A DNA stretch of 64,000 bases, from contig NZ_CP017659.1 in assembly GCF_015326965.1 (NCBI RefSeq), positions 4,282,501 through 4,346,500 of the forward strand, given 5' to 3'. Source of the DNA: Paenibacillus sp. JZ16 (GTDB lineage: Bacteria > Bacillota > Bacilli > Paenibacillales > Paenibacillaceae). Numbering within the stretch: position 1 is the first letter of the stretch; each line of letters starts with the position of its first letter. The translations under genes were made by a program, and so were the position numbers. Below, piece after piece: positions 1-8,487 of this stretch. Below the pieces are notes generated by a model. It did not search any database. It was not told the origin of the DNA and saw only the letters and a program-made list of their open reading frames with translations.

Positions 1-1476
1 TTATTTTTTCTTTTCAGCCTCTACTGCTTTCTTCAGCAGCTCTTCAGCTTGCTCCAGAATCGGTTTCGGATCCTGCATACCCATAGCAAATTTAACAATA
101 TTCTCATTTAATAATTTTTCCGCTTGAGCAAGATTCGGATCCGAAATACTGATAGACCGGCTTGCTTTATAAGTTTGAGCATTATTATCCGCAATGTATT
201 TCAGAACAGATTGGGCGGAGCTGGAAAGATTAGCTGTTCTGGCAGGGTCTTCCGTCAAATCCTTGCGCATTGGCAAAGCGCCTGCTTTTTCAGCAGCGAA
301 TTGTTGATTTTCAAGCGTAACCATCCATGTGATCAATTCTTTGGCCCACTTTTTGTTAAGCTCCGGCTTTGCTGCCCAGATATAGTTGAAGTTTGAAGTT
401 CCGCTTCGAATCCAAAGCGTTTGATTGGTGTCATCTCTGAAAGGAACAGCCATGAAGCCCCAATCGAAATCCTCAGGTGTTGCTTCCTTCATCTCATTCT
501 CGACATGAGTCCCTGTCGATACCATCGCCGCTTGCCCCTGAATAACCTGCATTTGCGATTGCGTATGGTTCAATGCCGGAAGTCCTTCTGCAAAATATCC
601 TTGTTGGCCAAGCTCGTAGATGCGCGTCCAAGTTTCAACCGTCTCCGGATTTGTGTATTGCGGCAGACCATAGGTTCTATAATTTTCGATAAATTCGTCG
701 ACATGGCCATTGATATCAGCCAGCTCAAAATTTTTGGCTGTTCCGAAAGCCCAGTTATGGTAGCTTGGATGAATACCCGGGAACGTTATGGGAGCAATGC
801 CGTCCGCTTTAATATCTGCTAGAAGCGCTTTAAATTCATCCCATGTGTTCGGGTTTTGGTTCCAGCCATGCTCTTCGAATAGCTTTTTGTTAAAAAACAA
901 CCCGCCAAAGCTGCTCGCCGTCGTGAATTCATACCTTTTTCCATTGATCAGCTGCGTTGACTCGTACATACCCGGCATCATAAGATCCTTGACCTTTTTG
1001 TCCGGCACGTCTGGAAGAGGGTATTCCCAAATGTCATCCATTGGTTCAAGCTTGCCGGCTTCAGCAAGCCCCACGATACCTCCCGCTGGATCCGTATTAA
1101 ATAGATCAAACATGTCATTATCATTGCCTGCAGAGATTTTTGTAGAAAGAATCGTCTTCATATCGGCTGAAGCCGTGATGTCTATTTTGACATTTGGATA
1201 CTTGGCTGTGAACGATTCAACTGCATAATCGAACCACTCCCGGCCGTATCCTCCTACAAAGAAGCCTACCTTTAGCGTTACTTCCTCATTCTTCGGCAAT
1301 CCATTCTCGTAAGTCTCTACCTCTGCAGATACACCTGGCTTATTCGACCCAGCAGGAGTTGTACTTGGGCTAGCCTCGTTCTTCCCGCTGTTTCCACCGC
1401 AACCAGCCAGCATAGCTAAGGATAATGCCGCTGCAACACCCGTGCTCATGAATCGTTTCATTTTTCCATTAAACAT
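1..1476 (-). CDS. Extracellular solute-binding lipoprotein of a sugar-type ABC transporter
   Basis: The 491-residue product is a family 1 extracellular solute-binding protein, the membrane-tethered receptor of an ABC importer, probably for a carbohydrate. It begins with a short basic stretch and a hydrophobic signal ending in the lipobox LAGC (Cys26), followed by a Gly/Ser/Asn linker. The mature part has the usual features of the family, including a W-rich ligand cleft region (NTWDEFKALLADIKADG). The ATG at 1476 has a GGGGGCG ribosome site at normal spacing. No permease genes are visible; they would lie downstream, off the left edge. A near-consensus cre site lies about 150 bp upstream. The substrate cannot be named from sequence alone. 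Confidence 0.9.
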   Translation of the reverse strand: MFNGKMKRFMSTGVAAALSLAMLAGCGGNSGKNEASPSTTPAGSNKPGVSAEVETYENGLPKNEEVTLKVGFFVGGYGREWFDYAVESFTAKYPNVKIDITASADMKTILSTKISAGNDNDMFDLFNTDPAGGIVGLAEAGKLEPMDDIWEYPLPDVPDKKVKDLMMPGMYESTQLINGKRYEFTTASSFGGLFFNKKLFEEHGWNQNPNTWDEFKALLADIKADGIAPITFPGIHPSYHNWAFGTAKNFELADINGHVDEFIENYRTYGLPQYTNPETVETWTRIYELGQQGYFAEGLPALNHTQSQMQVIQGQAAMVSTGTHVENEMKEATPEDFDWGFMAVPFRDDTNQTLWIRSGTSNFNYIWAAKPELNKKWAKELITWMVTLENQQFAAEKAGALPMRKDLTEDPARTANLSSSAQSVLKYIADNNAQTYKASRSISISDPNLAQAEKLLNENIVKFAMGMQDPKPILEQAEELLKKAVEAEKKK

Positions 1477-1620
1477 TATTTCGCCCCCGTTAATTAATAA
1501 ATAAATTGGATTAACTATTTAAGCATAACTATGATTTGTTAATTACCAATCAAATCCGGGTAAATAATTTGTAAACAACTTTTGGCTTATAGCCACTTAA
1601 TCCTCACCTCCCATATATTC

Positions 1621-1634
1621 TGTAAACGCTCTAA
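1621..1634. promoter_or_regulatory. Near-consensus catabolite responsive element (cre)
   Basis: TGTAAACGCTCTAA matches the CcpA consensus TGWAANCGNTNWCA at every fixed position except one (C to A at position 13). It lies about 145 bp upstream of the solute-binding protein start and just past the ydcF-like stop. This fits carbon catabolite control of a sugar transporter, but the mismatch and the distance leave it tentative. Confidence 0.4.
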
Positions 1635-1664
1635 TCACTTGTCGGCCAGTTGTCAACCATTTTG

Positions 1665-2249
1665 TCAATTGTTTTGATCATTGATTTCCCGCCTGATAAT
1701 GGGGAGCGTTAATCGAAACGCCCGAATTTCCAAAAATGTTAATTTGAGCTGGAATCCCACAATGCTTCTAAGGCTTCGATTAGCGCTGAAACCGCCATTC
1801 ATGCCAAGACGATGCATAATATACTTCGTGCGGCGGACATGAAATAAATTGGTTATGATCATAAAAGATTTTAGCTGGTACTGCTCCATCAATTGCTTGC
1901 TAAAGATTAAATTCTGAACGGTGTTGTGTGACTTGTCTTCTTTTAATACTCTTTTCGCCGGAACGCCTTTCTCAACCAGATACTTCTTCATTAGCTCTGC
2001 CTCCGAGCGACGTGAACCAACGGCTCCCCCCGATACAATGATGTATTTGTGCCCATACTGCTGAAATCGTTTGTAAGCCTCATCCAGTCTTTCCTTAAGC
2101 AAAGGGTGTATTCGGCCGTCTTTAGATACATAGCCAAGTACAATAATCGCATCTGCTTTACCAGGTTGTAATATAACTGCATGCAGCCAGCATATGTAAG
2201 CCAACACCGTCATCGCTGCGATTGCAATTATCCATCCGATCCATACCAT
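1665..2249 (-). CDS. YdcF-like (DUF218) membrane-anchored protein
   Basis: A 194-residue DUF218/YdcF family protein. One N-terminal membrane segment (about residues 3-24) is followed by the family core: DAIIVLGYVSKDGRIHPLL near residue 34, a VSGGAVGSRRSEAE motif and a SHNTVQNLIFSK motif, both typical of the fold. Related proteins (SanA, ElyC) affect envelope integrity, but the reaction is not established. The ATG has AGGAGTAAGTA in front. Codons run to a normal length for the short branch of the family. It is transcribed toward the solute-binding protein gene, but a 188 bp gap suggests a separate unit. Confidence 0.8.
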   Translation of the reverse strand: MVWIGWIIAIAAMTVLAYICWLHAVILQPGKADAIIVLGYVSKDGRIHPLLKERLDEAYKRFQQYGHKYIIVSGGAVGSRRSEAELMKKYLVEKGVPAKRVLKEDKSHNTVQNLIFSKQLMEQYQLKSFMIITNLFHVRRTKYIMHRLGMNGGFSANRSLRSIVGFQLKLTFLEIRAFRLTLPIIRREINDQNN

Positions 2250-2578
2250 TACTTACTCCTCTAGGCGTCATTTTCTGTATTTAATCAAATCAGTTTACAA
2301 ATATAATATCTTTTTTTATAACAATGTCAATACAATCTGTTTCGTTTTTTAAGTATTTTTGGAATATAATTTCTCGCATTGATTGTGTTCTGCTGCATAA
2401 TACCGCCATCTATCGTCGTTTTTATGAAAATTTAAATGATATGCTCGTTGAATTAAACGAACTTGCAACTTTTATTCGCCTCGTATTAATGCTACACTTG
2501 AAGCAAAGTATGTTCCTAATTTGTCAAATGTTTTGAATCTATATTATATAAAACGTTGTTGGAAAGAGGATGCATATT
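2250..2578. other. AT-rich divergent intergenic region
   Basis: This 329 bp gap separates the divergent ydcF-like and ROK genes, so both promoters should be here. It is very AT-rich, with long T runs around 2311-2318. TTTACAAAT occurs at about 2293 and in the region upstream of the solute-binding protein gene (about 1568, opposite strand), possibly a shared regulator half-site. I see no convincing coding sequence. Confidence 0.3.
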
Positions 2579-3754
2579 GTGAGTGATTCGGTTAAACAAA
2601 CTAGCCATATGTTATTAAAATCAATTAATCAGCAGAAGGTTCTTTTTCTCATTTATTCAGAGGGGCCGATCTCTCGCGTAGAGCTTGCGGAAAAGACTGG
2701 ACTAAGCAGACAAACGGTAACCAATATCGTGAATCGCCTGTTGAAGGAAAAAATAATCGTGACAGGGGAGCTTATCGACTTGGAGGCAGGCAGCGGAAGG
2801 AAAAGAGTCGGCCTTCATATCAACAGCGGCCATTTTTATGCCATCGGGCTTGAGCTCGCCGGCAAATACATTCGCGGAAAAGTGTTCAACCTGCGTCAAG
2901 AAGCTGTCGCATCCGCAGAACGCACGAGCAACAAATATGGTTCTATCGATGTGCTGATGCAGCTGTTGCATGAAGTTATCGACGAGCTGCTCACCCAGGT
3001 ACCCAACTCCTCCAAAGTAAAAGGGATCGGAATCAGTATGCAGGGCCTGGTAGATTCTCAGCATGGCATCGTTCTGCGAACACCCGGCATAGGCGTTCAT
3101 CGCCTGCCGCTCAAGCAGCTGCTTGAAGACCAATATAACATCCCCGTGTATATTGAGAACGATGTCAATCTTCTCTCTGTCAACGAGAATATGAACGGCT
3201 GCTTGAAGGATTCTAATAACAATATCACCATCAAGTTTGATTACGGTACAGGCGGCGCGATCGTCCATGATAAACAAATTATAGCGGGATCAAGCTTTGT
3301 TGCAGGTGAATTCGGGCATTATAAAGGCTTCTATGGAGAAGATGCCTATCCATGCCATTGCGGCAGATCCGGATGCTTAACAACGCTGGCTTCCAGCAGC
3401 GGACTTAGTGTTTCCATCAAATGCACACTAGAGGAGTTCGCAGAAGGCATAAGAACAGGAGATCCTAAGTTCCTTAGCTTATACGAAAAAATTGTCGATG
3501 GCATCGCGATCGCCGTTACCAATATCATTACATTTATAAATCCAGACAGTCTGCTTATAACGGGCCGAGTCATTCATACCATCAGCCCCGAAATGTTCAA
3601 CGAGATTAGAGCCAGGGTGATGCACCAGTTGCCTGTGACAGTTAATAACGTACAATTGATCTACCTTCATAACAAACCGGATGAAACCAAGCTTGCTGCC
3701 GGGTTAGTTATTAAACGCGCATTTGAAATACCGCTGGATACTTTATCTCTTTAA
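2579..3754 (+). CDS. ROK family transcriptional regulator (NagC/XylR type)
   Basis: A sugar-responsive DNA-binding repressor of the ROK family. It has an N-terminal winged helix-turn-helix (RVELAEKTGLSRQTVTNIVN, near residues 30-50) and a C-terminal ROK fold with the zinc-binding signature CHCGRSGCL. I place the start at GTG 2579: the GGAAAGAGG ribosome site ends at 2569, leaving 9 bases to the GTG but none to the ATG at 2570, which would add only three residues. The kinase phosphate-binding motif is degenerate, as expected for a regulator. The nearby sugar-binding lipoprotein gene (1-1476) is a plausible target, which is inference. A terminator follows. Confidence 0.85.
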   Translation: MSDSVKQTSHMLLKSINQQKVLFLIYSEGPISRVELAEKTGLSRQTVTNIVNRLLKEKIIVTGELIDLEAGSGRKRVGLHINSGHFYAIGLELAGKYIRGKVFNLRQEAVASAERTSNKYGSIDVLMQLLHEVIDELLTQVPNSSKVKGIGISMQGLVDSQHGIVLRTPGIGVHRLPLKQLLEDQYNIPVYIENDVNLLSVNENMNGCLKDSNNNITIKFDYGTGGAIVHDKQIIAGSSFVAGEFGHYKGFYGEDAYPCHCGRSGCLTTLASSSGLSVSIKCTLEEFAEGIRTGDPKFLSLYEKIVDGIAIAVTNIITFINPDSLLITGRVIHTISPEMFNEIRARVMHQLPVTVNNVQLIYLHNKPDETKLAAGLVIKRAFEIPLDTLSL

Positions 3755-3812
3755 TTGACCCCGTTTTTGGATGTCATTCCCAAAATGGATAAATCGATGT
3801 ACGCAATAAACA

Positions 3813-3842
3813 GAACTCTCCATACTCGGAGAGTTCTTTCTT
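3813..3842 (+). terminator. Rho-independent terminator after the ROK regulator
   Basis: Perfect 9 bp stem GAACTCTCC/GGAGAGTTC with a 6-base loop, followed by TTCTTTG. Confidence 0.75.
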
Positions 3843-3908
3843 TGTAATCCATATCCTTCGCCCATATCGTCAGTACGCTGGTATACCCCTAGTAGACGCT
3901 ATTGTGCG

Positions 3909-4712
3909 CTAGTGCGTCGATTCCGTTTGCGTATCAACTCGGCAAGTTAGATTAGCCAGTCGCCGTATCTCATCGCTTAACCTTCGATTGACCGGATACA
4001 CTTCTTCTATGAAATTTAAAATGCGAAGTGCCGATTCGGGAACATGATCGTAACCCTGTATCATCTCTCCTATGATTTCCGCAAAACGGGGGTATCTCCG
4101 CTCTAAACGCCTCTCATTGCCGAATGGGTCGGGATAGTAGTCCACCTCTTGCTCCAGCAGATGGAGCACGGATAGAATCCTGTCTACTGCGTATCCTTGA
4201 ACAAACCTCGTCGCGGATAGACGCTCTCCCCTAGCATAGCGACCAAGCCCCACGTACAGATTGGTTAAGGCTTCATTCAAAGGAAAGTCCAAGGAATCCA
4301 CTTTTAGGCTGGGGATCGGGTTGGAAGGTTTGGCGATTGCCGTATTGGCATACATAGGGTCCTTCCAAATGACCCGACCTTCCGTATAGGTGGCGTTCGC
4401 CAGCTCCCATTCCTCGAATACAGCATATTCCCCGAAAATACCGTCCTCGAACAGGACTTTGTAACCAACACCCGAATTCTTAAATGAATAGGCAAGAGGG
4501 TGTACGTCCTCGAGCCAATCCAACCGGTCTATATATCTGTTTTTCTCCCCGGGATTTACAATGACAAAGAAATCTAAATCCGAATATTCATCCAACCGGT
4601 CTGTCTCGACCCCAACGGAACCAACTCCCAATAATAAAAGAGCTCCCCCCTTGCGTTCGAGCGACTTGCCGATCTCGCCCAGCCGCTGTAACAGCGATTC
4701 TGTTCTCAACAT
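3909..4712 (-). CDS. Nucleotidyltransferase-domain protein
   Basis: A 267-residue protein with an N-terminal polymerase-beta-like nucleotidyltransferase motif: GVGSVGVETDRLDEYSDLDF near residues 26-45, which carries the GS plus paired-acid (DLD) metal-binding pattern. The remaining C-terminal part is helical, as in the aminoglycoside adenylyltransferase-like branch. The start is set at ATG 4712 because GGGAGG sits 7 bases upstream; a longer reading frame from 4757 has no such site. The substrate is unknown: family members modify antibiotics, tRNA or toxin targets. It stands alone, on the minus strand. Confidence 0.7.
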   Translation of the reverse strand: MLRTESLLQRLGEIGKSLERKGGALLLLGVGSVGVETDRLDEYSDLDFFVIVNPGEKNRYIDRLDWLEDVHPLAYSFKNSGVGYKVLFEDGIFGEYAVFEEWELANATYTEGRVIWKDPMYANTAIAKPSNPIPSLKVDSLDFPLNEALTNLYVGLGRYARGERLSATRFVQGYAVDRILSVLHLLEQEVDYYPDPFGNERRLERRYPRFAEIIGEMIQGYDHVPESALRILNFIEEVYPVNRRLSDEIRRLANLTCRVDTQTESTH

Positions 4713-4845
4713 TACGAATCCTCCCTTGTTTTGGAATGCAAAAAGGGTCCAACCCACTTCTCAGCGAGGTTGAACCCGAAGGTTACATTGCCTTTATTAT
4801 CCTACCGTGAAATTATCACGTATACTTGTTGCTGTCAATCGAAAG

Positions 4846-4889
4846 ACTTGACGTCACTTATGATAAGATTCAGCTTAACGGGTCTATCG
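4846..4889 (+). repeat. Short dispersed intergenic repeat, copy A
   Basis: A 44-base segment beginning ACTTGACGTCACTTATGATA, 40 of 44 identical to copy C at 20389. It lies between the nucleotidyltransferase and NADAR genes, outside any recognised gene. Confidence 0.6.
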
Positions 4890-4973
4890 ACGGAATATAA
4901 GAAGGAGCTTGTTGCGGCGCATACGATTACGCTGAAGTAGTACGATCCCTAATTCTGTGATCCTGCCAAAAAA

Positions 4974-5525
4974 CTATCTCTGCAGCAACTCGTCCCGCGC
5001 TTCGGTCAGCACGAACCCCAGCAGGTTTCGGCCCCGCCATTTCACGGGATTCTCCGCATCCGGATTGGACTGGCCCATGCCGATCCCCCATATGCGGTCC
5101 CGCGGGCTGGCCTCGACGAGGATGCGGTTCTTCGTCGACTTGAGATATTCGCCAAGCTCCGGATTCTGCGAAAACTTGGCCAAGCTGGCTCTTTTAACGA
5201 TGTCGTAACATTCCTTGTCCCAAGTATCCTTGTCAAAATTTCGGACCGCGCGCCCATAAGCCTTCATCTCCTTAGGATGCTTAGCTGTAAGGATCGACTC
5301 CAGCATTTCATGGTCGCCGAACAGTCTTGCCTTCTCGGCCATCATAAACTGCTCGGCACAGGAATACTCCGTCCCTTCTACCGTGAACGGGCACATCCAC
5401 CACTGGCTGAAGCAGCTTTTGTCGACGCTCCCGTCCTTAGGCGGCGTATGGCCCCAAAAGAATACAAACTTGAACGTTCTCCCTTCGTTATATGCTTTTC
5501 TTAGCTCATCGAGATTGTAAATCAT
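4974..5525 (-). CDS. NADAR family (YbiA-like) N-glycosidase
   Basis: A 183-residue NADAR-domain protein. Family members cleave N-glycosidic bonds, acting on riboflavin intermediates (YbiA) or removing ADP-ribose from guanine bases (DarG-associated NADARs). The signature elements are visible: FFWGHTPP near residue 22, FSQWWMCPF near 39, YSCAEQFMMAEKARLFGD near 54 and WKG-like WGIGMGQ near 145. The length is typical of a single-domain enzyme. It is the last gene of a four-gene unit: the Nudix stop is 2 bp upstream of its ATG. With pnuC and nadR upstream this points to ADP-ribose or NAD metabolism rather than riboflavin. The exact substrate is inference. Confidence 0.85.
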   Translation of the reverse strand: MIYNLDELRKAYNEGRTFKFVFFWGHTPPKDGSVDKSCFSQWWMCPFTVEGTEYSCAEQFMMAEKARLFGDHEMLESILTAKHPKEMKAYGRAVRNFDKDTWDKECYDIVKRASLAKFSQNPELGEYLKSTKNRILVEASPRDRIWGIGMGQSNPDAENPVKWRGRNLLGFVLTEARDELLQR

Positions 5526-5527
5526 CG

Positions 5528-6412
5528 TTAGTCCTCCAGTTTTCTCCGATACAAGCGGGATGGCCTGTGTCCCGCATTTTCGGTGTAATGATCAGTCTCC
5601 GCCACGAGATCGGCCACCTTCCGCCGGAAGGCCGCCTTCAATAGCTCTTTATCCATAATGACCTCATAAACCTGCTGCAGCTCCGTCAATGTAAAAAGCT
5701 CTGGCATTAAGTGCAGCGCAATATCGGTATAGTTCACTTTTCCCCGCAGCCGCTCGATCGCGCACGCTATAATCTTCGCGTGGTCGAAGGCCAAACCGTT
5801 ATTCGATACGATCTTATATTCCGTGCTGGTGGATGTCGTCTTCACGGTCAACGTCCTGGCCACGATCGCCGAAAGCTCCTCTTCACCACTTAGCTTGAGT
5901 TCATACTCCAGCGTCTTGACGTATCCGTCCTCCATCAGCTCTTTCTGCTCCCGCAGCAGCCGATAGGAGACCTTGAACCAAGCGGCGTCGGCCGCATCGT
6001 CTCCCGCCTGAAGCTCCAATTTATCGCTGTTGATCAGAGCCATGTAGCTGCAGCTCATCACCCAGGTTCGGGGATCTCGCCCGATATCACTGAACGTATA
6101 CAACTGCTCCAAATAAACGTCGTCCACGCCGGTTTCCTCGCGCAGTTCCCTTGCCGCAGCCTGCTCAGTCGTCTCGCTCGGCTGGACAAAGCCGCCAGGC
6201 AGCGCCCATTTACCCAGGAAGGGGTGACCTCCCCGGCGAATAAGCAGGATGCGGAGCTCTTTTTCGGGTAACTTCCGATAGCTGTCAGCCGCCTCGTCCG
6301 TAACCGTGAAGATCACCATATCGGCTGCCACCGAAGGCCGCTCATAATCTCCTGCCCGGTACTTCTCCAAAAATTCGCGTTCCGTAAGTCCGTCCCGATC
6401 CAACAAGTCCAA
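5528..6412 (-). CDS. Nudix hydrolase with C-terminal winged-helix region (NrtR-like)
   Basis: A 294-residue two-part protein. An N-terminal Nudix domain carries an intact Nudix box (GX5EX7REUXEEXGU, running from GGFVQPSE to REETGV around residues 75-97). A C-terminal region (about 200-290) resembles the winged helix of the NrtR/ADP-ribose-sensing repressors, ending SRLYRRK. NrtR proteins bind ADP-ribose and repress NAD salvage genes; in many the Nudix residues have decayed, whereas here the box looks catalytic. The start is TTG 6412, with AAGGAGG 8 bases upstream. It sits between nadR (54 bp gap) and NADAR (2 bp gap). It may be a dual regulator/enzyme or only an enzyme. Confidence 0.8.
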   Translation of the reverse strand: MDLLDRDGLTEREFLEKYRAGDYERPSVAADMVIFTVTDEAADSYRKLPEKELRILLIRRGGHPFLGKWALPGGFVQPSETTEQAAARELREETGVDDVYLEQLYTFSDIGRDPRTWVMSCSYMALINSDKLELQAGDDAADAAWFKVSYRLLREQKELMEDGYVKTLEYELKLSGEEELSAIVARTLTVKTTSTSTEYKIVSNNGLAFDHAKIIACAIERLRGKVNYTDIALHLMPELFTLTELQQVYEVIMDKELLKAAFRRKVADLVAETDHYTENAGHRPSRLYRRKLED

Positions 6413-6466
6413 TGGGGGCGCCTCCTTGTTTTTTGATTCTAAATGGGTTGTGGTTATGGGTTCATT

Positions 6467-7501
6467 TTACTCCCTGTCTGCATCTAATTCTAACCGTTTT
6501 AGCTCCCCGAAATAGTTTCGATAGGGCTCGAACTTCGCCAGCACCTCGTCTACCTTGCGCATGCGCTCTTCCAAGCTTCCCCGAAGCATAATGTAGGGAA
6601 TGCGCCGCTCCTTCAAATCCGCGATGATCTGTTTATGAAAAACATGCCGCTTCTGATCCCCGCTTCGATCCCACGTATCATCGTAAGGAATATCGTCGTC
6701 GCACAAGAAGAACAGATCGTAGCGCTGCGCATTCTCCAGGGCAATCCGTGTTAATCGCTCTGGCGCCCGGCCGTGGTAATCCATGGCGAACATATACGTC
6801 GTAATCGCATTGGTATCGACGAAGAGAAATCGGTTCGCCGCGAGCAAAGCCTGCTCTTCGCGCTCGATATGACCCACAGCGATTTCATCAAACGCCTCCA
6901 GGCCGATTCTGCGGTCCACCTGATGCTCGGTCCAATAATCGCGTCCGTATTCGCTCGCGTAGGTCGTGTTATACCGCCGTGCCAGCGCTTCAGTGATGGT
7001 CGACTTGCCCGTCGACATCGCCCCAACAAATACCACCTTCGTGATTAAGTCCCGGTACACGATATCACTTATGAACTCCCTGTACTTATATGGGTCGGAA
7101 CGGATCATCGTTGCAGAGATCGGAACCCGCTCGCGGGCTTCATCGACCCGCCGGTCGACCGAGCCCAAAGCAAGACTCATATGCCTGCCGTAAAACTCAC
7201 TCGAGTAAAAATGCGTTACTTGCTCGCCGTTCAGTAAACGGAGGATATACTGTTCTTCCCGAATCTCGTGCTCTCTGTCATCCGAATACCCGTCAGGACC
7301 GTCCCAAGCTTCGATGACCCGGACTGCCGGGTACAGCCGTCGAATCCAATTCGCCCGGATATGAAGCGGGATCGGCGTGACCGTCGTCTCGTAAATGACC
7401 ACGATTAACTCATCGACCTCCTGCAGCGCCGTTTCGATCATGAACTGATGCCCTTTATGCAGCGGGGCAAACTTCCCCAGCGTTAATCCGAGCGTTTTCA
7501 T
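6467..7501 (-). CDS. nadR: NadR-type bifunctional NMN adenylyltransferase / ribosylnicotinamide kinase
   Basis: A 344-residue enzyme that phosphorylates nicotinamide riboside to NMN and adenylylates NMN to NAD. The N-terminal nucleotidyltransferase domain has GKFAPLHKGH (HxGH) at residues 9-18 and ISATMIR (ISxT) near 128. The C-terminal P-loop kinase domain has GAMSTGKST near 159. It lacks the DNA-binding helix-turn-helix found in enterobacterial NadR, so any regulation must come from elsewhere, probably the Nudix/NrtR-like neighbour. Its ATG overlaps the pnuC stop by 4 bp (ATGA), showing translational coupling of transporter and kinase. Confidence 0.92.
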   Translation of the reverse strand: MKTLGLTLGKFAPLHKGHQFMIETALQEVDELIVVIYETTVTPIPLHIRANWIRRLYPAVRVIEAWDGPDGYSDDREHEIREEQYILRLLNGEQVTHFYSSEFYGRHMSLALGSVDRRVDEARERVPISATMIRSDPYKYREFISDIVYRDLITKVVFVGAMSTGKSTITEALARRYNTTYASEYGRDYWTEHQVDRRIGLEAFDEIAVGHIEREEQALLAANRFLFVDTNAITTYMFAMDYHGRAPERLTRIALENAQRYDLFFLCDDDIPYDDTWDRSGDQKRHVFHKQIIADLKERRIPYIMLRGSLEERMRKVDEVLAKFEPYRNYFGELKRLELDADRE

Positions 7502-8175
7502 GCCGCCACCTCCTTGGCCCCTTTATTCCAATTGTAATAGCCGTATACCGCATTAACCAAATACGCGCTCCACATGACGATCATCAGCATGCCTTCGCTG
7601 CTGCCCTCCAGCAATCGAATCGCCCACAGCAGCACCGTAAACAAATTCAACACAATATAGACCAGCCATTGTTCCTTGAATCTGCGGACCATTAAAAAGG
7701 TGGCCACAACGGACAGCACCGTCGTAGTAGCGTCGATGTAAGGCGAGTTCTGTCCCGGGATGAACGAAAGCCCAAATCCCAGCAGCAAACAGCCTAGAAA
7801 GCAGACTGTCCCAATGAGAAGCAGACCTTTAAGTTCCATTTGGCGCATGATCAGCTTGCCGTCTTGGCGGTGATTTTTCCACATGTAGAAGCCAATGACG
7901 TTCATCGGAACGAAGAATAACAGATTCAGCATGACCTCTCCAAACAACCCGTTAATATAGGCCAGATAAGCGTAACCGACGGTATTGTACATGCCGAAAA
8001 CATAGCTCATCAGATTGCCCTTCGCCGCAAGCACCACGCATAGCACCCCAGTAATAAAAACGGTAAAACCGAATAAAGAGTCCTTAGAAATCACCGTAAA
8101 CCCCACAGCAATCGAGGTGAACAGCACCAACCATGCTATTTCGAACAGGTTCCAGCCACTCGCAACCTTTTTCAC
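7498..8175 (-). CDS. pnuC: PnuC-family nicotinamide riboside transporter
   Basis: A 225-residue membrane protein with about seven hydrophobic segments. The family core is present: YNTVGYAYLAYINGLFGE near residue 63, then FFVPMNVIGFYMWKNH near 88. PnuC proteins carry out facilitated uptake of nicotinamide riboside, which is trapped by NadR-type kinases. The start is GTG 8175, with GAGGGG 8 bases upstream. It is the first gene of pnuC-nadR-Nudix-NADAR, and a dyad that could be the operator lies 57-89 bp upstream. Confidence 0.92.
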   Translation of the reverse strand: MKKVASGWNLFEIAWLVLFTSIAVGFTVISKDSLFGFTVFITGVLCVVLAAKGNLMSYVFGMYNTVGYAYLAYINGLFGEVMLNLLFFVPMNVIGFYMWKNHRQDGKLIMRQMELKGLLLIGTVCFLGCLLLGFGLSFIPGQNSPYIDATTTVLSVVATFLMVRRFKEQWLVYIVLNLFTVLLWAIRLLEGSSEGMLMIVMWSAYLVNAVYGYYNWNKGAKEVAA

Positions 8176-8487
8176 AATTCATCCCCTCAGCTTTCTCCAC
8201 TGATTTATAGAAGGAAAACACCCAACACACTTAGTATCGTTTTGTTAATAACAATTTATTACTATCAAAAATAACAGAAAATCCTGCGTAGGGCAAGTGA
8301 AATCTCCCCATTTGTCGCAGGCTTGATCTTTTACCTTCTGTAGTCCCTTCAACAATTAGCGAAAATCATAGGAGAGGACGAACACCACTTGTTACAACGC
8401 GGAATATACAAATGAATAGGCACTTATCCCAATCATGCTTATTCTGTAAACTTTGCGAATCGGAATAGGCACAAAGGAGGGTTTAGG
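8176..8487. other. Divergent intergenic region between pnuC and the P-loop ATPase gene
   Basis: This 312 bp gap holds the dyad listed separately and the TTG-start ribosome site of the next gene. GAATAGGCAC is repeated at about 8416 and 8464, the second copy just before the ATPase ribosome site. No further gene is seen. Confidence 0.4.
8232..8264. promoter_or_regulatory. Dyad upstream of pnuC, candidate NrtR-type operator
   Basis: A perfect 13-base odd palindrome TTGTTAATAACAA (8242-8254) is nested, on the same centre (8248), inside outer arms TAGTA (8232-8236) and TACTA (8260-8264). Concentric dyads of this sort are typical of dimeric repressor sites. It lies 57 bp from the pnuC start. Assignment to the Nudix/NrtR-like protein is inference. 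Confidence 0.5.
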
